Assembly: GCF_900129835.1 (NCBI RefSeq)
Contig: NZ_FQXA01000001.1
Span: forward strand, 806,001 to 870,000
DNA length: 64,000 nucleotides
From: Stutzerimonas xanthomarina DSM 18231
GTDB lineage: Bacteria > Pseudomonadota > Gammaproteobacteria > Pseudomonadales > Pseudomonadaceae
Reading direction: 5' to 3'
The translations under genes and the position numbers were made by a program. The notes beneath the pieces are model-generated. The model was given only the letters and a program-made list of their open reading frames with translations. It ran no database searches and was not told where the DNA came from. Numbering within the stretch: the first letter of the stretch is position 1; every line of letters starts with the position of its first letter. Of this stretch, positions 37,585 through 46,160 are shown one piece after another.

Positions 37585-38877
37585 TTACCTCTGCTGTGGG
37601 GGTGAAGAATCCTGCGCCGAGGGCTCGGTGCGGATTGGCTCTCGCCTGTTTAGTGTCAGCGCAGGCTTACCAAGTGCCGCGGTTTCCTCTGCCGGCAACG
37701 ACGCGTAGTAATCGGCCAGTGCCTGCATCTGTTCCGGCGTGAGCTGCTGCGCGGCGCTGTGCATGATATGGGCGTACTCCGTACCGCCACGCTTACCGGT
37801 TGTGAATAGCTCCAATTGCAACTTCAGATAGGCCGCGTACTGGCCGGCAATGTTCGGGTACATCGGATTGCGAGGACCCTCCTTGGGCCCATGGCAATGC
37901 ACGCAGGACGGGATGCCGCGTTCACGCACGCCGCGCTCGGCCAGCGACAGGCCCCGGGCAAGACTGTCGGGTAGCGGTTCCGGGGCGTCCGTTCGGCTAA
38001 TGGGCGGCAATTCAGCGTAGTGTTGCGCCAGCGCTTCGAGCACGTCCGGCTCCAGACCCGCGGCGATTGGCTGCATGATTCCGCTGTGGCGTTTGCCACT
38101 CGCATAGGCCTGCAACGCTCCGAGTAGATACGCCTCGCTCTGCCCGGCCAATCGGGGGAACGCGCCTTCGCCCCGACCGCCGCCGTCTTCGGCATGACAG
38201 CGGTTGCAGTTGGCCAACACCGGACCGAGTGGATCCTGCAACGGACGCAGATGATCGGGAGTTACCGGTTTGGCGGGCTGGTCGGCTCGCCCACCCAGCG
38301 CCAGTTGCGTGTAGCGCTCTGGCGACATGCTCGGCATCGCCTGGAGGAATGCCACCACGGCCCAGACCTCATCGTCCCTTTTCTGCGCGAGCCAGGCCGG
38401 CATGGCGGTGAATTTCACGCCATTCTTCACAATCCAGAACAACTCCTGCGGCTCCCAGCGCTCGATGCGCGGCGGCAGGAAGGGCGGCTCGGGTGTCATC
38501 TGCTGAACGATCAACGAGCGCTCCTGACCCGGACCGCCATGGCAGGCCAGGCAGCCGGTGTGATAGTGCCCGGCCCCCTTGAGCACCAGCGCCGGATCGT
38601 CCAGCGGCGGCACCGTGATGCCCATCGACTGCGTGCTCACGGCCCGGCGCATGGCGTAATGCAACACCCAGCCGGTCGCCGTCCAATGGCCCGAGCTGGC
38701 GCTGATGGGTACCAGCCCCAGCGATACCAGGGTCAAGCCGCCGACACCGGCGAGCGCGCCCATCAACGCCACGGCCGCCAGCACGCGTTTCCATGAGCCG
38801 CCTGTGAGCCAGCCGAGCCAACGCCGCAACGGCGCCCAGTATCGCCGCAGAATCCGCCTAGCTGCTGGAAACGGCAT
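37585..38877 (-). CDS. Membrane-anchored tri-heme cytochrome c
   Basis: A 430-aa protein with an N-terminal membrane anchor (about 31-56) and three haem c sites: CLACH (109-113), CNRCH (224-228) and CVHCH (325-329). Met residues that could be axial ligands follow each site (AMPAW, IMQPI, IMHSA). The three modules are of the class I cytochrome c type. The gene overlaps the CtaG gene by 20 bases and is part of the caa3 oxidase cluster, so it probably donates electrons to the oxidase or extends its cytochrome c chain. It could alternatively accept electrons from a periplasmic dehydrogenase encoded elsewhere. Confidence 0.9.
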   Translation of the reverse strand: MPFPAARRILRRYWAPLRRWLGWLTGGSWKRVLAAVALMGALAGVGGLTLVSLGLVPISASSGHWTATGWVLHYAMRRAVSTQSMGITVPPLDDPALVLKGAGHYHTGCLACHGGPGQERSLIVQQMTPEPPFLPPRIERWEPQELFWIVKNGVKFTAMPAWLAQKRDDEVWAVVAFLQAMPSMSPERYTQLALGGRADQPAKPVTPDHLRPLQDPLGPVLANCNRCHAEDGGGRGEGAFPRLAGQSEAYLLGALQAYASGKRHSGIMQPIAAGLEPDVLEALAQHYAELPPISRTDAPEPLPDSLARGLSLAERGVRERGIPSCVHCHGPKEGPRNPMYPNIAGQYAAYLKLQLELFTTGKRGGTEYAHIMHSAAQQLTPEQMQALADYYASLPAEETAALGKPALTLNRREPIRTEPSAQDSSPPQQR

Positions 38878-39487
38878 GGCGCTTGTCCTGTAAGAGTCCG
38901 AACAGCAGATACAAACCGCCGATCAAATAGGCGCTGCCGCCGAAGGCCAGCATGATCACGCCACCCATTTGCTGGTCCTCCAGTGGGCTCATGCCTGAGA
39001 GCGGAGACCCGGTGTGCTCGAACAGCGGCCGGCTCGACATTGCCAGCAGCACGCCGAGCAGCGTCATGTGCATTGAGGTCAGCAGCAACCCGGCGATGCC
39101 GGCCAGGGCGCGTTGATGACGCACGCCGCCAAACGCGGCGAGCCACACCAACAGACCGACAAACAGATAGCTGCCCTGCTCCAGCAGTTCCGCCGCTTGC
39201 GAAGTGCGCGCCGCATGGTGCAGCGCTGGCATGTGCCAGGCCCAGACCACGAACAACTCGATCACCGAAGCCAAGATCGGCGAGAACAGAAAGGGGATGC
39301 GGTTGGAGAAGTCGAACCTGCCGCCAGCGAGTCCAATCGCTAACAGCGGCGCCGCCACCGCTACCACCATCACATGCATCAGCATATGGCCGACGAACAA
39401 CCGATCCGCCATGTCCGGCAACGGGCCGAGCCAGACCGCCGCCAGCGTGGCCAGGCCGAGCAGCAACGAGAGCGGACGCCAGATCAT
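38858..39487 (-). CDS. ctaG: Caa3-type oxidase assembly protein CtaG
   Basis: A 209-aa polytopic membrane protein of the caa3_CtaG family (PF09678), distinct from the Cox11-type copper chaperone that is also called CtaG. Family marks are FVGHMLMHVMVVAVAAPLLA (His-rich helix) and FVVWAWHMPALHHAA, with further conserved His in LLTSMHMTLLGVLL. About six helices are predicted. It follows the 141-aa membrane gene with a 4-base overlap and precedes the cytochrome gene. Known members are needed for copper insertion or stability of caa3 oxidase. Confidence 0.88.
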   Translation of the reverse strand: MIWRPLSLLLGLATLAAVWLGPLPDMADRLFVGHMLMHVMVVAVAAPLLAIGLAGGRFDFSNRIPFLFSPILASVIELFVVWAWHMPALHHAARTSQAAELLEQGSYLFVGLLVWLAAFGGVRHQRALAGIAGLLLTSMHMTLLGVLLAMSSRPLFEHTGSPLSGMSPLEDQQMGGVIMLAFGGSAYLIGGLYLLFGLLQDKRHAVSSS

Positions 39488-39909
39488 GCGCAGCTCCTGA
39501 TGAACACCACGCTCAAGGCGACGAAAATCGTTGCCACGAAACTCAGGCCACTGAGCAGCAATGTCGAAAAGCCAAGGAAACGATGGCGATCAGCGGGCGT
39601 ATCGAAGTCATGCGGCGCCGTGGCGTGGCCAAACGAGTGCTTTCGCCAGCCACGCCAGCCGGTCAGGGCGATTCCGGCCAGCGCCACGAGCGTCAGCACA
39701 CCGATGGCAAGGCGGATATCGCCCAGCTCGCCGCTGCGACCCGCCACCTTCGCGCACCACACCGCCGTCGCCACGTAACACAGCAGAAAATGCACCGCCC
39801 AGATAGTCGGGCTGAGGGTGATTAGCCAGAGCGTGTCGCGCACCTGCGGCGGGGCTTCAGGCGCCTGCTGATCGCCGCTGCGTTGCTGTTCGCTCAGGTC
39901 TTCACTCAT
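39484..39909 (-). CDS. Small membrane protein of the caa3 oxidase cluster
   Basis: A 141-aa protein not recognised by name. Three or four hydrophobic helices are visible (about 30-50, 67-84, 112-134), preceded by a polar, Gln/Pro-rich N-terminus. The pattern TLSPTIWAVHFLLCYVATAVWCAK is probably the most conserved part. Its gene is tied by 4-base overlaps to the oxidase subunit I-III gene upstream and to ctaG downstream, so it very likely is an oxidase accessory subunit (subunit IV-like) or assembly factor. That is inference from place only. Confidence 0.75.
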   Translation of the reverse strand: MSEDLSEQQRSGDQQAPEAPPQVRDTLWLITLSPTIWAVHFLLCYVATAVWCAKVAGRSGELGDIRLAIGVLTLVALAGIALTGWRGWRKHSFGHATAPHDFDTPADRHRFLGFSTLLLSGLSFVATIFVALSVVFIRSCA

Positions 39910-42434
39910 AGCACCTCCGGAAAGCCGGCGATGACGGCGACGGTCACACCGACGGTGATGAGCATGAAATGCCAGTACAACGCGATGTTGCGGATATCGA
40001 TGTCATGCACCGCCGTCATCCGCCCAGCCGCACGTCGCGCGAGGCAATAGAGCTGCATGATCAGGCCGATGGACAAGTGAATCAGGCACCAGAGCACCAA
40101 TACCCAGACCGTGGCGGGGTACACGTTAGTGGTCGGGTCCAGGCCACTGAAATGCGGCCCGGCCCATAGCGAGTAGGCGCCACCGAGTGTGCAGATCGCC
40201 GCCAGCCCCAGCGCGCCATAGAAGCCCGCCGCCTGATCACGGACGTTGCAGCGCCGTGCCAACAGCGTCAGCCCCCAGGAGGCGGCAATCAACCCCAGCC
40301 CCAATACCGGCCAGAACACACCGGGGCCGGCCGCATCGGCCGGTGGAAAATCCTCGTGAACGGTCCAGAAAAAGAAGTAGCCGAACACCAGGCTGCCAAA
40401 AGCGCTCATGTCACCAATCATGGTGATGAAGGTGGCCCACCAGCCCACCGACTTGGCGCCGGAGGCATAGAGCGGCACCGTCACGTCCAGGCCGATGTCT
40501 TTTTTCGGCTTCTCCGGGATCACCGCCGTGCCGGTCCAGAGCCAGATGAGGATGGTGATCAGCGCAAGGCCACCGCTGACCAGCGCCGCGACGTACCAGC
40601 TGTAGGTCGCGAAGATGAACAGGCCGCCAGTGAAGATCGCCGCGCACATGCTGAGGAAGGTCGGGCCGGGCACGCGCAGGCACTGGATCGGCTCGGCGTC
40701 GATGATGCTGCTGATCAGCGTTTCACGTTTGCCCTCCTCGGCATCGGGCAGGTAATAGCGCCCGGCGTCGACGTCGCGCATCAGGTCTGGCTGATCCCAC
40801 AGCGGGTAGCGGCTCTTGATGATCGGAATCGAGCGCGCCCCCCACGGCATGCCAGGCATTTCCGCGAGCCATTCGAGAGTCCCGGCGTTCCACGGATTGC
40901 GCTTGCTGTAGGGCTGTTTGCCCTTGGGCCGCAACACATCCCAGACCAGCACCGCGACGCCGGCGGCGAGGATGAAGGCGCCCACGGTCGACACCATATT
41001 CAGCACGTCAAAGCCCATGTCCGGCGCGTAGGTGTAGACGCGTCGCGGCATCCCCAGCAACCCAGTGAAGTGCATCGGCAGAAAGGCGATGTTGAAGCCG
41101 ATGAACATCAGCCAGAAGGCAATGCGTCCGAGCCGATCGGAGAGCGTCTTACTGCGCGCCAGCGGGAAGAAGTAATAGAGCCCGGCGATCACCGGGAACA
41201 GCATGCCGCCGATCAGCACGTAGTGCAGGTGCGCGACGATGAAATAGGTGTCGTGCGCCTGGAAGTCGAACGGTGCCAGCGCCACCATCACACCGGTCAG
41301 GCCGCCCAGCACGAAGATCGCCAGCGCACCGGCGACGAACAGCATCGGCACCGATTTGACGAAGCGTCCCGCCAGCGCCGTTGCCAGGAAGCAGAAGATC
41401 TGCACGCCAGTCGGGATCGCCACCGCCTCCGACGCTGCCGAGAAGAAGGCCAGCGAAATCCCCGGCATCCCCGTGGTGAACATGTGGTGAACCCACAGCC
41501 CGAAACTGATGAACCCGGTGCCCACCGCAGCCAGCACGATGAAGCTGTAGCCAACGATGGGCCGCCCGGCTGCGGTGGGCACGATGGTCGCCACCAACGC
41601 CACGGCGGGCAGGAAGATGATGTAGACCTCGGGGTGGCCGAAGATCCAGAACAGGTGCTGCCACAAGAGTGGATCGCCGCCGCGGGTGTGGTCGAAGAAC
41701 GGCCAGTCGAAGGCGCGTTCCAGCTCGAACAGGAGGTCGCCCGCGATCAGCGGCGGGAAGGCGAACAGGATCATTCCGGCCACGACCAGGATGTACCAGG
41801 AATACAGCGGGATCAGGTTGATGCGCATGCCCGGCGGCCGGGTCTTCAGCACGCCGACGATCAGCTCCACGGCGGCGGCGATCGACGACACTTCGATGAA
41901 CGACAGCCCGAGCAGCCAGATATCGGCACCGAGCCCGTCCTGATAGGTGGTGGTGAGCGGCGGGTACATGAACCAGCCACCTTGGGGCGCGACGCCGAAA
42001 AAGATCGAACCGCAGACAAACACGCCACCAATGATGAAGCACCAGAAGCCATAGGCCGACAGCCGCGGGAACGGCAGGTCCCGCGCGCCGAGCATCTGCG
42101 GCAGGATCAGGATCGAAAAGGCTTCGAAGATTGGCACGCCGAACAGGAACATCATCACCGAGCCGTGCAGGGTGAAGACCTGGTTGTAGGTTTCGGCGGA
42201 CAGCAGATCGTTATCCGGCACCGCCAGCTGCGCACGGATCAGCATCGCCAGCACACCGGCAAAAAGGAAAAACAGGAAGGACACGCCGGTGTACCAGAGC
42301 CCGACCTCGGTGTTGTTTACCGCCGACCAGTAGCGCCAGCCGGTGGGCGTCTTCCAGGCGGCGGCGAGGCGTTCAGCCTGGGCCTTGGCACGGGCCTCGT
42401 CCTGCGGGTCGCGGTATGCAATCGGCTCGCTCAT
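39906..42434 (-). CDS. Cytochrome c oxidase, fused subunits I and III
   Basis: An 842-aa membrane protein that reduces oxygen and pumps protons. The subunit I part (to about residue 560) has the haem a ligand in LHGSVMMF, the CuB/His-Tyr region HLFWIFGHPEVYI, VHHMF, and the final haem ligands in HDTYFIVAHLHYVL. After a hydrophilic linker, the rest (about 590-842) is subunit III-like, with FGYFFFWTVHEDFPP and a further set of helices ending at HWHFM-like ALYWHFMLITVG. Fusion of I and III is known from caa3 enzymes. It overlaps coxB by four bases and is followed with overlap by the 141-aa gene. Haem A synthase and SCO genes are not in the window. Confidence 0.95.
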   Translation of the reverse strand: MSEPIAYRDPQDEARAKAQAERLAAAWKTPTGWRYWSAVNNTEVGLWYTGVSFLFFLFAGVLAMLIRAQLAVPDNDLLSAETYNQVFTLHGSVMMFLFGVPIFEAFSILILPQMLGARDLPFPRLSAYGFWCFIIGGVFVCGSIFFGVAPQGGWFMYPPLTTTYQDGLGADIWLLGLSFIEVSSIAAAVELIVGVLKTRPPGMRINLIPLYSWYILVVAGMILFAFPPLIAGDLLFELERAFDWPFFDHTRGGDPLLWQHLFWIFGHPEVYIIFLPAVALVATIVPTAAGRPIVGYSFIVLAAVGTGFISFGLWVHHMFTTGMPGISLAFFSAASEAVAIPTGVQIFCFLATALAGRFVKSVPMLFVAGALAIFVLGGLTGVMVALAPFDFQAHDTYFIVAHLHYVLIGGMLFPVIAGLYYFFPLARSKTLSDRLGRIAFWLMFIGFNIAFLPMHFTGLLGMPRRVYTYAPDMGFDVLNMVSTVGAFILAAGVAVLVWDVLRPKGKQPYSKRNPWNAGTLEWLAEMPGMPWGARSIPIIKSRYPLWDQPDLMRDVDAGRYYLPDAEEGKRETLISSIIDAEPIQCLRVPGPTFLSMCAAIFTGGLFIFATYSWYVAALVSGGLALITILIWLWTGTAVIPEKPKKDIGLDVTVPLYASGAKSVGWWATFITMIGDMSAFGSLVFGYFFFWTVHEDFPPADAAGPGVFWPVLGLGLIAASWGLTLLARRCNVRDQAAGFYGALGLAAICTLGGAYSLWAGPHFSGLDPTTNVYPATVWVLVLWCLIHLSIGLIMQLYCLARRAAGRMTAVHDIDIRNIALYWHFMLITVGVTVAVIAGFPEVL

Positions 42435-43450
42435 TTCAGGCCCTTCAGGTAATGCGCCATGGCGTTCAGCTGTGCCTCGGGCAGCATGCCGAAGGCAGGC
42501 ATTCTCACGTCCGGCTTGATCTCACTGCTATGGCCGATCCAGCGTCGGAAGGCGTCGACATCGGCTGGCAACGTGCCGGCTGCCAGGGTCAGGCGGCTGC
42601 CGACGTGGGTCAGGTCGGGCCCGACCGTGCCGTCGGCGGCAGTGCCGCGCACCTGATGGCAGGCACCGCAGCCATTGGCGAGAAAGGCCTGCTGGCCCGC
42701 CTGCTGCAGTTCCGTTTCCGGTTGCTGCGCGGGCTCTGCCTGTTCGGCTAGCCACTGATCGAACGCCTCACGGGTCATCACTACTACGGCGAAATTCATC
42801 AGCGCATGGGAGGTGCCGCAGTATTCGGCGCAGGCGCCACGGAAGGTGCCGGTCTCGGTCGGCTCCAGCACCAGCTCGTTGACCCGACCGGGAATCATGT
42901 CGACCTTGCCGCCCAGCGATGGGATCCAGAACGAGTGGATCACGTCCGGGCTGGTCAGGCTGAAGGCCACCCGCTCGCCCACCGGCAGTCTTATTTCGTT
43001 GGCCAGCTCGACGGCGTCCCCCGCATCGGTCTGGTAGCGCACCCGCCACCACCACTGCTCACCCGACACGTCGACACGCAGGGCAACGCTTTCCGACGAA
43101 CTCAGTTGCGGCATCAGCATCAGCCCGTAGATCAGCAGGCCGGTCAGAACCACCACCGGAAAAATGATTCCGCCACCAATGATCAACCACCGCGCCCCGC
43201 GAATGCCGTGGGCTTCCGGGTGGGCCTGGGTGGCATACAGGGCGATGCCCATCACCACCAGCCAGATGACCAGCGCACCGCCGGCCATCCACCAGAACAG
43301 CGTGGCGATGCTCTGCGCACCGACCCCGGCCGGGTTCAACGCTGACTGCTGGCCGTCACACCCCACCAGCATCGCAGCGAGCAGCAACAGGCCGACGCCA
43401 CGCGGCTGAACGCGTGCTGTGGTGAGGACGTTTGTCAGGGTCAGCCGCAT
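42431..43450 (-). CDS. Caa3-type cytochrome c oxidase subunit II with cytochrome c domain
   Basis: A 339-aa protein. It has a signal/lipobox-like start (LLLLAAMLVGC, Cys31), two helices (about 48-72 and 88-112), and a periplasmic cupredoxin domain with the CuA ligands His172, Cys207, Glu209, Cys211, His215 and Met218 (CAEYCGTSHALM). A C-terminal haem c domain has CGACH (261-265) and a later Met in RMPAFGM. This build defines a caa3-type oxidase that takes electrons through its own cytochrome. It is the first gene of the minus-strand oxidase operon, and a GTCAC-N5-GTGAC element is 18 bases upstream. Confidence 0.94.
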   Translation of the reverse strand: MRLTLTNVLTTARVQPRGVGLLLLAAMLVGCDGQQSALNPAGVGAQSIATLFWWMAGGALVIWLVVMGIALYATQAHPEAHGIRGARWLIIGGGIIFPVVVLTGLLIYGLMLMPQLSSSESVALRVDVSGEQWWWRVRYQTDAGDAVELANEIRLPVGERVAFSLTSPDVIHSFWIPSLGGKVDMIPGRVNELVLEPTETGTFRGACAEYCGTSHALMNFAVVVMTREAFDQWLAEQAEPAQQPETELQQAGQQAFLANGCGACHQVRGTAADGTVGPDLTHVGSRLTLAAGTLPADVDAFRRWIGHSSEIKPDVRMPAFGMLPEAQLNAMAHYLKGLK

Positions 43451-43467
43451 GGTCCGCCTCGCTGTGG

Positions 43468-43482
43468 GTCACGTTTTGTGAC
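43468..43482. promoter_or_regulatory. GTCAC-N5-GTGAC inverted repeat before coxB
   Basis: A perfect 5+5 inverted repeat with GTTTT in the centre lies 18 bases upstream of the oxidase operon start. It is not an Anr/FNR box. It could be an operator for the oxidase genes; short arms leave room for chance. Confidence 0.35.
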
Positions 43483-43537
43483 ACTCCACGGGCGGAAAAA
43501 GTTGGGTATCCAGGCGAATTCGTAATCGGCGGACCCT

Positions 43538-43581
43538 TGAGTCGTTGCGCTTGTCCCAACAATTAGCAGGAGAACGACTCA
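43538..43581 (+). promoter_or_regulatory. Leader inverted repeat before the DUF2238 gene
   Basis: TGAGTCGTT and AACGACTCA are perfect 9-base arms, 26 bases apart. The right arm reaches into the ribosome site (CAGGAG) of the gene starting at 43591. In RNA it could fold into a stem that limits access to the site. Confidence 0.4.
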
Positions 43582-43590
43582 GGAGATTGC

Positions 43591-44244
43591 ATGGCTACAG
43601 ACAGACGCCACCGACGCTACCTTTTGACCTTGGCCGGCCTGTTCCTGTTGATCTGGGGCGCGCTGGCAATCGATCCCTTCAACCGCCACGACTGGCTGCT
43701 GGAGAATCTGTTAGTCGTGGGATTGGCCGCCGCCTTGTTGCTGGGCCACAAGCACTACCTGCCCTCCCACAGCGCCGCGACGCTGATTTTTCTGTATCTC
43801 TGCATCCATCAGCTCGGCGCTCATTACACCTACGCCAACGTGCCCTACAACGACTGGTGGCAGGCACTCACCGGCGAAGGGCTGAATGAACAGCTGGGCT
43901 GGGAACGCAATCAGTTCGACCGCTTGGCGCACTTCAGCTATGGGCTGCTGCTGGCTTATCCGATGCGTGAGGTGCTGATCCGCCTGGGCCTACGCCCAGG
44001 AATCTGGAGCCTGATTCTGCCGATAGACATCGTGCTGTCGACCTCGGCGATCTACGAGCTGATCGAATGGTTTGGCGCGGAAATGCTGGGCGGTGGCCTC
44101 GGACGCACCTTTCTTGCCACCCAGAACGACCGCTGGGACCCGCAAAAGGACATGGCGCTGGCGGCCGGCGGTGCGCTGATCGCCATGATCGTCACTGGAA
44201 TCATGGCCCGGGTACGACGCCCGCGTAGAGCATCGCAGGCGTGA
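43591..44244 (+). CDS. DUF2238 (YjdF-like) membrane protein
   Basis: A 217-aa inner-membrane protein of the DUF2238 family, like E. coli YjdF; no function is established. About six helices are predicted. Family marks are LCIHQLGAHYTYANVPY, FDRLAHFSYGLLLAYP and IYELIEWFGAEM, followed later by TQNDRWDPQKDM. The conserved His, Asp and Glu residues at membrane edges hint at a metal- or lipid-handling role, but that is a guess. It starts 140 bases from the divergent oxidase operon and has a good ribosome site (CAGGAG). Confidence 0.87.
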   Translation: MATDRRHRRYLLTLAGLFLLIWGALAIDPFNRHDWLLENLLVVGLAAALLLGHKHYLPSHSAATLIFLYLCIHQLGAHYTYANVPYNDWWQALTGEGLNEQLGWERNQFDRLAHFSYGLLLAYPMREVLIRLGLRPGIWSLILPIDIVLSTSAIYELIEWFGAEMLGGGLGRTFLATQNDRWDPQKDMALAAGGALIAMIVTGIMARVRRPRRASQA

Positions 44245-44258
44245 CGACGGCACCCGCC

Positions 44259-44666
44259 TCAGGGTCGGGCGGCGTCTCCGAGCCGCTCGGGCGCGTCGGA
44301 TGTTTCGGAGTCGGTGGTCACCCCAATCCGACGCAGATACCACTGGTATGCCAGGTACGAGCAACCCCAGCCGAGCAGAACGCCGAGAGTATTGGCAAGC
44401 ATGTCGCCCAGCGACGCCTGCCGATTAGGCAACAAGCTCTGGCCGACCTCGATCAGCGTGGCTGCGACCAGGCTCACCGCCACGGCCCAGAATACGCTCC
44501 ACTGCGGAAAAGCCAGGCGCAGGGAGAACATCAGCGCGGCAAAACCAAGCATGTGGTGCAGCTTGTCCTGCTGATCGAAGACCTGGGGGACCGGCTCGGG
44601 CCGCAGCCCGCTGAAAAGGATAATTGCTAGCACCGCGAGGAACGGCAGGATGCGCAAGTAATTCAT
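44259..44666 (-). CDS. VanZ-family membrane protein
   Basis: A short (135 aa) member of the VanZ-like family with four predicted helices. The pattern DKLHHMLGFAALMFSLRLAF and ATLIEVGQSLLPNRQASLGD, followed by MLANTLGVLLG, is typical: His and the E-x-x-Q/Asp-x-x-AN motifs are conserved. Function of the short form is unknown; VanZ itself lowers teicoplanin binding. ATG 44666 is preferred to a TTG two codons earlier. It is convergent with the DUF2238 gene, 14 bases apart. Confidence 0.83.
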   Translation of the reverse strand: MNYLRILPFLAVLAIILFSGLRPEPVPQVFDQQDKLHHMLGFAALMFSLRLAFPQWSVFWAVAVSLVAATLIEVGQSLLPNRQASLGDMLANTLGVLLGWGCSYLAYQWYLRRIGVTTDSETSDAPERLGDAARP

Positions 44667-45008
44667 AGGCAATCGGTAGCTCTCGCTGGGATCGGAAAGT
44701 AGTTAAATTGGCAGGGCCCGGATTACGGGCAGGATGAAGACGTCAGCAAAGGCGGCGTAACATATCAGCCCCTCGACGTGGCGCGTACCGAGCATGATCA
44801 CCGGAGTGCACGCTATGGAGGTCCAAAGCCATCGATAGTTCGTGCGGCCATGTAACAAATTGCGCAGTTGTCGATCAGTTGCCTCTGCGCAACAGAGGCC
44901 AGCCTAAACGTAACCTCAGGATTGAGGTCCGAACTGTTACGATCAGGGCCGATGCCGTGGAGAATGGCGAGTGCCGCGCTCTGCTACCAGCAAAACGGGA
45001 TACCACCT
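44667..45008. other. 342-base divergent spacer
   Basis: No gene is seen between the VanZ-type gene and the STAS-MlaE gene. It must hold promoters for both. Small stems are possible at GCCTCTG-CGCAA-CAGAGGC (near 44881-44899) and CCTCA-GGAT-TGAGG (near 44916-44929). In-frame upstream codons of the permease gene (from 44868) are not conserved in character. Confidence 0.5.
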
Positions 45009-46160
45009 TTGACGCACCCCACTTCGCTGCCAGGCAGTCTGCAGCGGCAACCGACACAGGACGCGCGAGCCGCCACGCTCAGCGTGGGCGGTGACTGGAC
45101 GTTGCAGCACTACGCGACGCTGCGCCGGGAGATCGAACGCACCCGCCGTCAGGTGACTGAAACCGACCGGATCGAGCTCGGCGCACTTGGCAAGCTGGAC
45201 ACTGCTGGCGCCGGATTGCTGGTGGAATTGATCGGGCCGGCGCGGGTGGCTCGCCTGAGCGATTGGGCGCCGCAGCTGCCGGCGGAACGACGCGCGCTGC
45301 TGACGACCGTCGCCGCGGCGCTCGACCAACCGGAAGCCGAACAGGCGCCCGAAACCAACGGCCTGGCCGATGTACTGGCACACGTGGGCCGCACCGTTTC
45401 CGGGGTCTGGAATCAGCAACGCACCCTGCTCGGCTTTATCGGCCTGACCCTGCAGACACTCTTTACCGTCATCCTCAATCCACGGCGCTGGCGGATCACC
45501 GCGCTGGTGGTGCACATCGAGCAGACCGGGCTGGACGCAATCCCCATCGTCGCCCTGCTGACCTTTCTGGTCGGTGCGGTCGTGGCGTTTCTCGGCGCCA
45601 CGGTGCTGGCGGATTTCGGCGCGACCATCTATACGGTCAACCTTGTCGCCTTTTCTTTTCTGCGTGAATTTGGCGTGCTGCTGGCGGCGATCCTGCTCGC
45701 CGGGCGCACCGCCAGCGCTTTCGCCGCACAGATCGGGGCGATGAAATCCAACGAGGAAATCGACGCCATTCGTACCCTCGGCTTGAGCCCCATCGAGCTG
45801 CTGGTGCTGCCGCGGGTACTGGCGATGTTGATCACCCTGCCGATCCTGACCTTTATCGGCATTCTCAGCGGCATCGTCGGCGGGCTGGTGGTCTGCTCGC
45901 TGGCGCTGGACATATCGCCGGCGATGTTCTTCACCATCCTGCAGCGCGATATTCCGCTCAATCACTTCCTGGTCGGCATCGGCAAGGCACCGGTGTTCGC
46001 CTTCCTGATCGCGGTAATCGGCTGCCTGGAGGGCTTCAAGGCCAGCGGCAGCGCCCAGTCGGTAGGCGAACACACCACCTCCAGCGTGGTGCAGTCGATC
46101 TTCATGGTGATCCTGCTCGATGCAATCGCCGCGCTGTTCTTTATGGAGATGGGCTGGTGA
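45009..46160 (+). CDS. MlaE-type lipid ABC transporter permease with N-terminal STAS domain
   Basis: Inner-membrane permease of an MCE/Mla-like transporter that moves phospholipids or similar molecules between membranes. The N-terminal part (to about residue 85) is a STAS-like domain (SVGGDWTLQHYATL, LGALGKLDTAGAGLLVELIG). The MlaE part follows with LTFLVGAVVAFLGATVLADFG, FLREFGVLLAAILLAGRTAS, then AFAAQIGAMKSNEEIDAIRT. The start is uncertain: TTG 45009 (383 aa) begins just before conserved sequence; ATG codons at 44964 and 44952 are alternatives. Its stop overlaps the GTG of the ATPase gene. In classical Mla the STAS protein (MlaB) is separate; here it is fused. Confidence 0.87.
   Translation: MTHPTSLPGSLQRQPTQDARAATLSVGGDWTLQHYATLRREIERTRRQVTETDRIELGALGKLDTAGAGLLVELIGPARVARLSDWAPQLPAERRALLTTVAAALDQPEAEQAPETNGLADVLAHVGRTVSGVWNQQRTLLGFIGLTLQTLFTVILNPRRWRITALVVHIEQTGLDAIPIVALLTFLVGAVVAFLGATVLADFGATIYTVNLVAFSFLREFGVLLAAILLAGRTASAFAAQIGAMKSNEEIDAIRTLGLSPIELLVLPRVLAMLITLPILTFIGILSGIVGGLVVCSLALDISPAMFFTILQRDIPLNHFLVGIGKAPVFAFLIAVIGCLEGFKASGSAQSVGEHTTSSVVQSIFMVILLDAIAALFFMEMGW

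Noticed and set aside
40356..42452. A 698-codon open frame on the plus strand
   Set aside because: It lies wholly antisense to the fused oxidase subunit I-III gene. Its product is Asp/Gln/His/Arg-rich with no domain, as expected from the opposite strand of a G+C-rich membrane-protein gene.
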